NCBI GenBank assembly: GCA_944389985.1
Contig: CALXON010000036.1
Coordinates: 1 to 12,556, forward strand
Reading direction: 5' to 3'
Source: an uncultured Spirochaetaceae bacterium
Lineage (GTDB): Bacteria; Spirochaetota; Spirochaetia; Sphaerochaetales; Sphaerochaetaceae
Length of the DNA: 12,556 bases
Shown here: in pieces, positions 6,524 through 12,556 of the stretch
How the letters are laid out: the number at the start of each line of letters is the position of its first letter
Numbering within the stretch: the first letter of the stretch is position 1
Program-made: the position numbers and the translations under genes
The notes under the pieces: model-generated
Told to the model about the DNA's origin: nothing
Database searches by the model: none
Seen by the model: only the letters and a program-made list of their open reading frames with translations

Positions 6524-8221
6524 ATGCCAAAGATCGAAGCACCTGAAAAGATATTCTTCTCTCTTCTTGGAAAGAAGATGACCGATGATGAGCTTATCGA
6601 CATCTTCCCTGTGGCCAAGGCGGAACTTGATGGTCATGATGTGGAAGGACATGTGCTCAAGATCGAGCTCAATGATACGAACAGACCTGATCTCTGGTCT
6701 CCTGCAGGAGTCGCAAGAGCGCTTAAATGCTATGAGAGTTCAGAGATTCCGCAGTATGATTTCTTCTCAACAAAGGATGATGAGAAGCCTTCAGACGGCA
6801 GATGCGTCATTGACGATGAGTCCGCAATCGGTATCCGTGATTACTCAATAGGATTTGCCGCAAAGGACTGCAAGGTCGACAACGACATGCTCATCAACCT
6901 CATCCAGAGCCAGGAGAAGCTCTGTTTCAACTTCGGAAGGAAGAGGAAGACCATAGCAATGGGAATCTACCGCTCTGATCTGATCAAGTATCCTGTGCAT
7001 TATGCCGCGGTGGATCCTGACACGACAAAGTTCGTACCGCTCGGGATGACAGAGGAGCTTTCTCTGAGGGAGATCCTCATGAAGCATCCCAAGGGAAGGG
7101 ATTATGGATACATCGTGTCATCCTTCCCGCGTTTCCCGTACCTGTATGATGACAACGGTGACACGCTCTCGTTCCCTCCTGTCATCAACAGTGCGCGCAT
7201 CGGAGCTGTGGAGGTAGGGGACTCCGATCTCTTCATAGAACTTTCCGGCCCGATACTCGACGATCTTCTTCTTGCTGCATCCATTCTGGCCTGTGATATG
7301 TCAGATATGGGCTTCGAGATCCTTCCTGTGAAGGTTAAGTTCGCAAAGGATACACCGTATGGAAGGGAGATCACCGTTCCGTACTACTTCCAGAAGGATG
7401 TTCATGCATCGACAGAGCTTATCTCGAAGAAACTCGGTCTTGAGCTCAGCGCTGAGGATTCCGTCAGGGCTCTCGAGAGAATGGGGGTGAAGGCATGGAA
7501 GGATGGCGATGGTGTTACAATCCATGTGCCTGAATACCGCAATGACTTCCTGCATGCTGTGGATATCGCAGAGGATGTAATGATCGGCCATGGCCTTCAG
7601 AACTTCGAGCCTGTGATGCCTTCTGACTTCACGATCGGACGTCTCTCTCCTGTTGAGGAGTTCTCCAGAAAGGTGAAGGAGATTCTCGTGGGACTTGGTT
7701 TCCAGGAGATGATGTACAACTACCTCGGTTCGAAGAAGGAGTACATAGACAACATGCATGTCTCCGGCGACAATGCTGTATTCATTGCCAATCCGATGAG
7801 TGAGAACTATGAGGTCATCAGACCGTCTGTTCTGCCATGTCTTCTTGAAAGCGAGAGTGTGTCAGGTCATGCTGTCTATCCTCACAACATCTTTGAGATC
7901 GGAAAGATCACTGTCCGTGATGACAGTGACAACAGCGGAACGGTCACGAAGGACAGCCTCGGTTTCTTCGCATCCGATGCGAAGATCGGCTATAACGAAG
8001 CTGCTTCGTATATCAACACGCTGATGTACTTCCTCAGAAAGGAGTACACACTTCAGGAAGTCAAGGATGATCCGAGATTCATCCCCGGCCGTGCAGCTGA
8101 GATCGTTGTCGACGGCAAGGTCGCAGGAATCTTCGGAGAGACACATCCTCAGGTTCTTGAGTCATGGGGCTGTTCGATGCCTTCGATTATGGCAGAGATC
8201 GATCTCGGAACACTCATTTAA
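6524..8221 (+). CDS. pheT: Phenylalanine--tRNA ligase beta subunit, short archaeal/eukaryotic type
   Basis: 565-aa partner of PheS; the common bacterial beta subunit is ~800 aa, and this one lacks the N-terminal EMAP/tRNA-binding (B2) and C-terminal anticodon-binding (B8) domains. The N-terminal B1-like region ends with LNDTNRPDLWSPAGVARALK (~49-68). The B3/B4 editing region spans roughly 90-270, including GRKRKTIAMGIY (138-149). The B5 domain (~285-360) carries VPEYRNDFLHAVDIAEDVM (335-353). The catalytic-like domain (~370-565) contains NPMSENYEVIRPSVLPCLLES (423-443), the IFEIGK strand, and the terminal IFGETHPQVLESWG and MAEIDLG. The ATG follows the pheS stop without a gap, with AAGGAGG (6508-6514) 9 nt upstream inside pheS, so expression is coupled at equal dose. 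A terminator follows the stop. No truncation or frameshift is seen. Confidence 0.96.
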   Translation: MPKIEAPEKIFFSLLGKKMTDDELIDIFPVAKAELDGHDVEGHVLKIELNDTNRPDLWSPAGVARALKCYESSEIPQYDFFSTKDDEKPSDGRCVIDDESAIGIRDYSIGFAAKDCKVDNDMLINLIQSQEKLCFNFGRKRKTIAMGIYRSDLIKYPVHYAAVDPDTTKFVPLGMTEELSLREILMKHPKGRDYGYIVSSFPRFPYLYDDNGDTLSFPPVINSARIGAVEVGDSDLFIELSGPILDDLLLAASILACDMSDMGFEILPVKVKFAKDTPYGREITVPYYFQKDVHASTELISKKLGLELSAEDSVRALERMGVKAWKDGDGVTIHVPEYRNDFLHAVDIAEDVMIGHGLQNFEPVMPSDFTIGRLSPVEEFSRKVKEILVGLGFQEMMYNYLGSKKEYIDNMHVSGDNAVFIANPMSENYEVIRPSVLPCLLESESVSGHAVYPHNIFEIGKITVRDDSDNSGTVTKDSLGFFASDAKIGYNEAASYINTLMYFLRKEYTLQEVKDDPRFIPGRAAEIVVDGKVAGIFGETHPQVLESWGCSMPSIMAEIDLGTLI

Positions 8222-8242
8222 GATCAACACTCACAATAATCT

Positions 8243-8277
8243 GATGCCGCTGACGGGAAACCTGAGGCGGCGTTTTC
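8243..8277 (+). terminator. Intrinsic terminator of pheST
   Basis: Outer stem ATGCCGC (8244-8250) with GCGGCGT (8267-8273), one U-G pair. An internal loop and an inner GG-GAAA-CC cap (GNRA tetraloop) follow, and the right arm runs into TTTTC. It starts 22 nt after the pheT stop. The pattern TTTTCTAT after the stem also follows the terminator at 10861-10890. Confidence 0.75.
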
Positions 8278-8326
8278 TATGTAAAAATACTGCTAGACGC
8301 CGGCAGAAACAGGGATTTACCGCGTA

Positions 8327-8332
8327 TATAAT
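8327..8332 (+). promoter_or_regulatory. -10 box upstream of the AAA-ATPase/nuclease gene
   Basis: TATAAT at 8327-8332, just downstream of the pheT terminator. No good -35 is found 16-18 bp upstream. Transcription would start near 8339, only ~11 nt before the TTG start codon and within the AGGAG ribosome site (8337-8341), which would weaken that site. The true start may therefore be slightly different. Confidence 0.35.
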
Positions 8333-8349
8333 TCAAAGGAGAATATGAG

Positions 8350-9954
8350 TTGCAGTATAATATCCCTGTGAAAGCCATTGATACGACATCATTCACTTTT
8401 GAGTCTTTCGTGAAGAAGGATCTGCTTTATGTGGACAAGTCAATGTATGCGTATGAATTGCTGACTTCAGAAGAGGATTCAGTCTTCCGGTTTCTTGCCA
8501 GACCCAGACGCTGGGGAAAGACCCTTTTCCTGTCAATGATCGAGTCTGCCCTTGAAGGCAGGAAGGATCTCTTCACGAATCTCTATCTCGGATCCTCTGA
8601 TTATGATTTTCACCCATGTCCGGTACTTCATTTCGACATGTCGATGTTCTCTGTTGTCTGTGGCATGAAGATGTTCACTTATGGATTCTCGTCATATATA
8701 TCCATGGTTTTCAGGAAGTATGGGATTTCCCTTGATACAGATATGACACCGGGAGAACTTCTTGCCACAGGCATCAGGGAGTTATATGAGAAGGCAGGGG
8801 AGCGAGTGGCTGTCCTTATCGATGAGTATGATACACCTCTTGTGGATGCCCTTTCTGTCATGGAAGGAGCAGAGATAAGGGCGGTCATCCGTGATTTCTA
8901 TGCAAAGCTGAAACCATGTGCCGGGTTTATAAAGTTCCTTTTCATCACAGGCATCACAAGGTTTCCGAATCAGTCCATCTTCAGCAAGCTGAATAATCTT
9001 GTCGATATAACCTTTGATCCTGGATATTCCACTGCATTCGGGTATACCCAGAAAGAGCTTGAGTCATATTTTGCAGAAGGAATTGATGAGCGTGTTCTTG
9101 CAGATGACATAGGGAAGGATGAACTTCTGGAAAGACTGAAGTACTGGTATGATGGATACAGTTTCTGCAGTAATGGTGAACATGTATATAATCCTGTATC
9201 GGTGAACAGTTTCTTCGGCCGTCATGGGAGGGGATTCTCCGGGTACTGGGCTGATACGGCATCTTCCACAATGGTGGTGAATCTAGTCCGGCGCTGTCCT
9301 TTTGTCTTCACTCCAGGGGAGCTAAAAGAGGTCCGTCAGAGCGTCCTGAATAACTTCATGATCGAGGATTTCTCTCCAGATGCTCCTCTTGATGAGGAGA
9401 AGGTCTATGGATATCTGTATATGTCGGGGTATCTGACAATCGATCACATTGATGGCCGGTTCATCTATCTTAAAATCCCGAATCATGAGGTTGAGGAGAT
9501 CATCTGTGATGTCCTTGCTGATCTGTATGCCGGGAAGCGGGAGTCTTCAATTGGACGGGGAATCCGGGAGGCCATAAGGACGGATGATGTGGATGCACTG
9601 GGTTCTGAGATCAGGAATCTTATCCTCATTCCTCCATATGATGCCCAGATCCCGCTTGAGAGATACTATCAGTCCCTTATATATGTCGTCATGAAAGGTA
9701 TAGATCAGATCGATGTGCGGTGCGAGGAGCATACGGCATCAGGCAGAGCTGATCTCATTGTATTTCTCGGCAGCAAGCTGGTCGTGATCGAATTAAAAAT
9801 TAACAGCAGTGCGGAAAAGGCAATGGAACAGATACTTTCTCGCCGGTACTGGGAAAGTCATGATCACGCGGCATACAGCGTGATGCTCCTCGGTATCAAT
9901 ATCGATACAAAAGACGGTGTTTCTGTCTCATGGACAGGACGGACGCTGACGTAA
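8350..9954 (+). CDS. AAA-ATPase-like protein with C-terminal PD-(D/E)XK nuclease domain
   Basis: 534-aa protein of the widespread two-domain family AAA-ATPase_like plus PDDEXK_9. The molecular role is not established; the domains imply an NTPase coupled to a nuclease-like fold. N-terminal landmarks are YVDKSMYAYELL (27-38) and the family Walker A ARPRRWGKTLFLS (50-62), which has no glycine at the usual first position. Walker B is AVLIDEYDTPL (154-164), and the sensor-like FITGITRFPNQSIFSKLNNL lies at ~198-217. YWYDGYSF (265-272) and VYNPVSVNSFF (279-289) follow. The nuclease core is GRADLIVFLGSKLVVIELK (465-483) with Asp468, Glu481 and Lys483, then AMEQI (491-495) and a conserved Tyr500. I choose the TTG at 8350: AGGAG (8337-8341) is 8 nt upstream, the ATG at 8345 is in another frame, and no in-frame ATG exists nearby. 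It is a single-gene unit. Such genes are often multi-copy and move between genomes. Confidence 0.85.
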   Translation: MQYNIPVKAIDTTSFTFESFVKKDLLYVDKSMYAYELLTSEEDSVFRFLARPRRWGKTLFLSMIESALEGRKDLFTNLYLGSSDYDFHPCPVLHFDMSMFSVVCGMKMFTYGFSSYISMVFRKYGISLDTDMTPGELLATGIRELYEKAGERVAVLIDEYDTPLVDALSVMEGAEIRAVIRDFYAKLKPCAGFIKFLFITGITRFPNQSIFSKLNNLVDITFDPGYSTAFGYTQKELESYFAEGIDERVLADDIGKDELLERLKYWYDGYSFCSNGEHVYNPVSVNSFFGRHGRGFSGYWADTASSTMVVNLVRRCPFVFTPGELKEVRQSVLNNFMIEDFSPDAPLDEEKVYGYLYMSGYLTIDHIDGRFIYLKIPNHEVEEIICDVLADLYAGKRESSIGRGIREAIRTDDVDALGSEIRNLILIPPYDAQIPLERYYQSLIYVVMKGIDQIDVRCEEHTASGRADLIVFLGSKLVVIELKINSSAEKAMEQILSRRYWESHDHAAYSVMLLGINIDTKDGVSVSWTGRTLT

Positions 9955-10044
9955 TCGGTTCCTGTTAGATTAATCCTGATAATATCTGAACAGCAGGTGA
10001 GTGAATACTTTGTAAAGAGATAATGCTTTCTGCTGCCTGTAATA

Positions 10045-10094
10045 GCGGAATAATCCTCAAAAATGCAAATCGATGATGTTTTTTCAGATTCCGC
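10045..10094. repeat. Interrupted inverted repeat just upstream of the KaiC-like gene promoter
   Basis: GCGGAAT (10045-10051) and ATTCCGC (10088-10094) are perfect 7-bp arms. Within the 36-nt interval CTCAAAAA and TTTTTTCAG pair further with one mismatch, leaving a long imperfect hairpin. It ends 5 bp before the -10 box, so it covers the -35 region. It could be an operator or the structured end of the preceding transcript; no T-run follows the outer arm on the plus strand. Confidence 0.35.
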
Positions 10095-10095
10095 A

Positions 10096-10104
10096 TGTTA
10101 CAAT
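10096..10104 (+). promoter_or_regulatory. Extended -10 promoter of the KaiC-like gene
   Basis: TGTTACAAT has TG, one base, and TACAAT (10099-10104). It is the same 11-mer context (ATGTTACAATT) as on the minus strand at 1844-1854 before the ABC operon. The -35 is poor. The start site would be near 10111, giving a ~22-nt leader with GGAGGT at 10120-10125. Confidence 0.5.
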
Positions 10105-10132
10105 TACTTAAAACAAAATGGAGGTGCTGAAA

Positions 10133-10840
10133 ATGGATATCAAAGAACTTAACAGCGTGAGTCCTCTCCGCATATTCGAGGAATCGATCAATGGCGGACT
10201 CGGACGAGGAAACCTCGGTGTAATAGTATCGCGTCACGGTGTCGGCAAGACCGCATGTCTGGTTCATCTTGCCACCGATAAGCTTTTCAAGGGAGAGAGC
10301 GTGATACACGTCTCGTTCTCCGGAAATGTAGAGCATGTCATAAACTGGTATAAGGAGGTCTTCAGGGAGATCGCAGAGCTTCAGTCCCTTGATGATGCCG
10401 CCATGGTCTACAATTCAATCCTCGCGAACAGGGTTGTGATGAACTTCTCTCAGGAGCAGGTTCCTGTCGAGAAAGTCCTCGCGTCGCTTGAGTCCCTCAT
10501 AAGCCAGGGATCATTCAAGGCAGACTGCATCCTCTTTGACGGCTACAAGCTCACAACAGCTGATGAGGATGACATCATCAAGATCAAGGAATTCGCAAAG
10601 AAGATGGATCTTGAGGTATGGTTCTCCGTATCTCCGGCACGCCCGGACGTCGTATATGACGAGTATGGTGTTCCTAATACGCTTCTCAAATACTATGATC
10701 TCATAGATGTTCTTGTCGCCCTCAAGTATGACGACAAGATCGACAAGGTCATCATGACCGTCGTCAGAGCTCACCACGCGAATGTGCCTAAGCCGATGAA
10801 GGTCAATCTCGATCCGAAGACAATGCTCATCTCTAAGTAG
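10133..10840 (+). CDS. KaiC/RecA-like P-loop ATPase family protein, function unknown
   Basis: 235-aa cytoplasmic protein with a RecA-fold single ATPase domain. Residues 11-32 (PLRIF, then GGLGRGNLGVIV) lead into a Walker A SRHGVGKT (33-40), where serine replaces the usual first glycine. A strand VIHVSFSG (57-64) follows, at the place where KaiC-type proteins carry a catalytic glutamate; here it is serine. Walker B is CILFDGY (132-138). The C-terminal part has WFSVSPARP (163-171) and a strand VIMTVVRAHH (206-215). From memory it resembles a family annotated only as hypothetical or cytoplasmic protein in spirochaetes and deltaproteobacteria. Start at 10133, because GGAGGT (10120-10125) is 7 nt upstream; the ATG at 10118 overlaps that site and adds only MEVLK. 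It has its own promoter and a terminator, and lies upstream of a two-component pair. ATP binding is likely; hydrolysis is uncertain. Confidence 0.75.
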   Translation: MDIKELNSVSPLRIFEESINGGLGRGNLGVIVSRHGVGKTACLVHLATDKLFKGESVIHVSFSGNVEHVINWYKEVFREIAELQSLDDAAMVYNSILANRVVMNFSQEQVPVEKVLASLESLISQGSFKADCILFDGYKLTTADEDDIIKIKEFAKKMDLEVWFSVSPARPDVVYDEYGVPNTLLKYYDLIDVLVALKYDDKIDKVIMTVVRAHHANVPKPMKVNLDPKTMLISK

Positions 10841-10860
10841 TTTTGTCTCAGGAATTCCAG

Positions 10861-10890
10861 AGGCTCTGCTGTATCCGGCAGGGCCTTTTC
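10861..10890 (+). terminator. Intrinsic terminator after the KaiC-like gene
   Basis: AGGCTCTGC (10861-10869) pairs with GCAGGGCCT (10878-10886), a 9-bp stem with one U-G wobble and an 8-nt loop, followed by TTTTC. It starts 20 nt after the stop and ends only 27 nt before the response regulator ATG. Confidence 0.7.
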
Positions 10891-10917
10891 TATCATTCCA
10901 GCGAGAGAAAGGATTTT

Positions 10918-11598
10918 ATGCTATCATATGAAATGATGGCTACGGGGAGTGATGCTAGGCAAATCAATATTCTGATTGTGGATGATCAGGTTCTTTTCGC
11001 GGAGAACCTGAAACTCATGCTTGAGACACTCACTTCTGATATCAGGTGCATAGATATCGCATTCAACGGTCAGGAGGCGATCGACAAGCTTGAGAAGATC
11101 TCTCCTCCCGACATCATACTCCTCGATGTCCGCATGCCTGTCATGGACGGAGTGCAGGCAGCCAGAATCATCAAGAAGAGATGGCCCGATATCAAGATAG
11201 TCATGCTCACGACATTCATCGATGATGAATATGTGCGTGAGGCAATTGAATATGGTGCAACTGGTTATTTCATAAAGAACATAAAACCTCAGGATCTTGT
11301 CTCGGCATTACGGACCATCGCGGTGAATGACTCTTCGATCATACTGCCGGAGAACTGGGTCTCAACATACTTCTCACAGAAGAACAACTCAGACTGGGAC
11401 AATTTCATGTCCAGACTTGGTAACAGGGAGAAGGAAGTCCTTCAGCTCATTTCCAAAGGGTATAACAACAAGCGTATAGCAGAAGAGCTCTTCATATCGG
11501 AACCTACTGTAAGGAACTATATAAGCAGAATATATGCGAAGATCGGGTCCAAAGACAGACTGGAGGTGATTTCCATTGTCCGTCAGAACAAGATTTGA
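10918..11598 (+). CDS. NarL/FixJ-type response regulator
   Basis: 226-aa DNA-binding regulator phosphorylated by its partner kinase. The receiver domain covers ~16-135: acidic pair D22-D23 in LIVDDQ, phospho-acceptor D70 in LLDVRMPVMDG, T98 in MLTTF, and K120 in GYFIK, so all catalytic positions are intact. A linker (~136-165) leads to a LuxR/GerE-type helix-turn-helix at ~166-226 (LGNREKEVLQLISKGYNNKRIAEELF, then SEPTVRNYISRIYAKIG). An open frame extends back to 10843, but that would start inside the terminator region. I choose the ATG at 10918 with AGAAAGGA 4 nt upstream; ATGs at 10933 and 10936 are alternatives. The 3' end overlaps the sensor kinase gene by 23 nt. No separate strong promoter is visible between the terminator and the ATG (only a TATCAT at 10891-10896). 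Expression by read-through or an internal promoter is likely. Confidence 0.92.
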   Translation: MLSYEMMATGSDARQINILIVDDQVLFAENLKLMLETLTSDIRCIDIAFNGQEAIDKLEKISPPDIILLDVRMPVMDGVQAARIIKKRWPDIKIVMLTTFIDDEYVREAIEYGATGYFIKNIKPQDLVSALRTIAVNDSSIILPENWVSTYFSQKNNSDWDNFMSRLGNREKEVLQLISKGYNNKRIAEELFISEPTVRNYISRIYAKIGSKDRLEVISIVRQNKI

Positions 11599-12556
11599 GA
11601 GTTTCTTCCGTAAGTGGGTGCTTCTCATCGCATCTGCGCTTGCAACCATATTTCTGGGTCTCATTCTGGACAAGGACTTCTCTGCTATAGACGGTGTTCT
11701 CTGTATTCTGGTGATGCTCTCTGCCTGGTTGTGTTCAAAAGGAAATATAAGGAAGCTGTATCTGAGAGTACTGCATGTGCTCGTGTATTTCACAGTGCTT
11801 CTGGCTGCATATTATGACTATTCACCGTACCCAAGGGAGTATGTGCTTGTTCCGCTCATCACTGCAATGCTTGTCTATCTCTATCCGCTGAAGCTGAACA
11901 TCTTCCTGATAATCTCTGTCGGAGTCATAGGGAATATCTTCATATCATATGATTACTTCATAACGGGCGGGATCGACTACATCAGTCTCATTGTCTATCT
12001 CGTGACGGCAATATTCCTTATCTGCATCGAACTCTCGTGCGTACAGGCTGCGAGACTGAATGAGACGATACGGGTTCTGCAGAACAAGATAACCCATATC
12101 AATGCCCTGAACTCGACGCTTTCAGGGCAGCTGTTCTCCCTGCAGAAGGACATATCGCTTGAGGAAAGACGGAAGATCACGAAACAGATTCATGATACTG
12201 CAGGATATGTCTTCACCAATATCATAATGATCCTGCAGGCTACAGATGCCGTGATGGAGGTCGATAACGACAAGGCAAAGAAAATGATCTCTGATGCCCT
12301 CGATTACTCCAGACGCGGTATAAACGAGATCAGATACATCCTCAGGGAGATGAGGGAAGATGAGTATGGTCCCAAGAGTCTTCAGAATGAGATATATGAG
12401 ATAGCGAAGACATTCTCCATGGCCTCGAACTGCAAGGTGACCATCGAGTACGGAAACTGGCCTCAGTCATTCAATCCCGACTATGATATCTTCTTCATCC
12501 ATCTTGTCCAGGAATCACTCACGAACTCGATAAAGCACGGAAATGCGGAGAATGTC
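11576..12556 (+). CDS. NarX/DesK-type sensor histidine kinase, C-terminus beyond the window
   Basis: First 327 codons of a membrane sensor kinase that should phosphorylate the overlapping response regulator. The N-terminal part has six predicted membrane helices (~14-31, 38-53, 63-80, 88-105, 108-125, 133-151) with short loops and no large periplasmic domain. The signal is therefore probably sensed in or at the membrane, as in DesK-like kinases. A polar signalling helix (~157-195) follows, then the HisKA_3 dimerisation domain LEERRKITKQIHDTAGY with phospho-acceptor His206. The N-box of the ATP-binding domain is HLVQESLTNSIKHGN (309-323) with Asn317; the rest lies outside. I translated it directly. 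The TTG at 11576 is chosen because the near-perfect Shine-Dalgarno GGAGGTGAT (11562-11570) lies within the regulator gene 5-6 nt upstream, and no ATG is nearby. The 23-nt overlap implies coupled translation. Confidence 0.88.
   Translation, partial: MSVRTRFESFFRKWVLLIASALATIFLGLILDKDFSAIDGVLCILVMLSAWLCSKGNIRKLYLRVLHVLVYFTVLLAAYYDYSPYPREYVLVPLITAMLVYLYPLKLNIFLIISVGVIGNIFISYDYFITGGIDYISLIVYLVTAIFLICIELSCVQAARLNETIRVLQNKITHINALNSTLSGQLFSLQKDISLEERRKITKQIHDTAGYVFTNIIMILQATDAVMEVDNDKAKKMISDALDYSRRGINEIRYILREMREDEYGPKSLQNEIYEIAKTFSMASNCKVTIEYGNWPQSFNPDYDIFFIHLVQESLTNSIKHGNAENV

Noticed and set aside
8067..8348. Plus-strand 93-aa open frame across the end of pheT
   Set aside because: Runs through the end of pheT in another frame and through the terminator; Arg/Ser-rich shadow.
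9955..10044. Terminator for the AAA-ATPase/nuclease gene (CAGCAG/CTGCTG arms near 9991 and 10030)
   Set aside because: Only 6 bp pair across a ~35-nt loop and no T-run follows; termination may occur elsewhere or be Rho-dependent.
9965..10336. Minus-strand 123-aa open frame overlapping the KaiC-like gene
   Set aside because: Its first half is antisense to a well-supported coding region with a good start; no family features and no ribosome site seen.
1..12556. CRISPR array, tRNA/rRNA, insertion sequence or phage integration site
   Set aside because: No regularly spaced repeats, cloverleaf, transposase, terminal inverted repeats or integrase were found on reading both strands.

Overview
The window looks like chromosomal DNA of a spirochaete, probably a host-associated member of the Sphaerochaeta/Treponema side of the phylum. 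Two things suggest this. The phenylalanyl-tRNA synthetase is of the short archaeal/eukaryotic type (alpha 513 aa, beta 565 aa), which is known to be characteristic of spirochaetes. The exported solute-binding protein also has a spirochaete-like N-terminus (signal peptide ending VFA, then SGSNEKA, with no lipobox cysteine). The assignment is by inference only; no rRNA is present. There is no tRNA, CRISPR array, insertion sequence or phage gene in view.

Layout. Positions 1-1796 (minus strand) carry an ABC uptake operon: a periplasmic solute-binding protein, an intercistronic hairpin, then the first 130 residues of the membrane permease, which runs off the left edge. A 368-bp divergent control region (1797-2164) follows, with a promoter on each side, a perfect 15-bp palindrome and several smaller repeats. 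On the plus strand, 2165-4591 is a two-gene unit: a small flavin-reductase-like protein directly abutting an E1-alpha/E1-beta fusion of a 2-oxoacid dehydrogenase. Next comes a tiny acidic protein of unknown function (4632-4823) whose promoter places the transcript start on its ATG, so the mRNA may be leaderless. Positions 4982-8221 are the pheS-pheT operon with a good promoter and a terminator.

The right part holds a free-standing AAA-ATPase/PD-(D/E)XK-nuclease-like protein (8350-9954, TTG start), a KaiC/RecA-like P-loop protein (10133-10840) with its own terminator, and a NarL-type response regulator (10918-11598). The regulator overlaps a six-helix NarX/DesK-type sensor kinase that is cut by the right edge.

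How the parts fit together. The permease and binding protein form one transporter; the substrate cannot be read from the sequence. The fused E1 has no E2/E3 partner nearby and is paired instead with a flavin-binding protein. PheS and PheT form one enzyme. The response regulator and kinase form a two-component pair whose leader contains the terminator of the KaiC-like gene. I see no clear-cut new multigene system. The most unusual points are the orphan E1 fusion with its flavoprotein partner, the possibly leaderless mini-gene with a related fragment behind it, and the KaiC-like ATPase next to a two-component pair.
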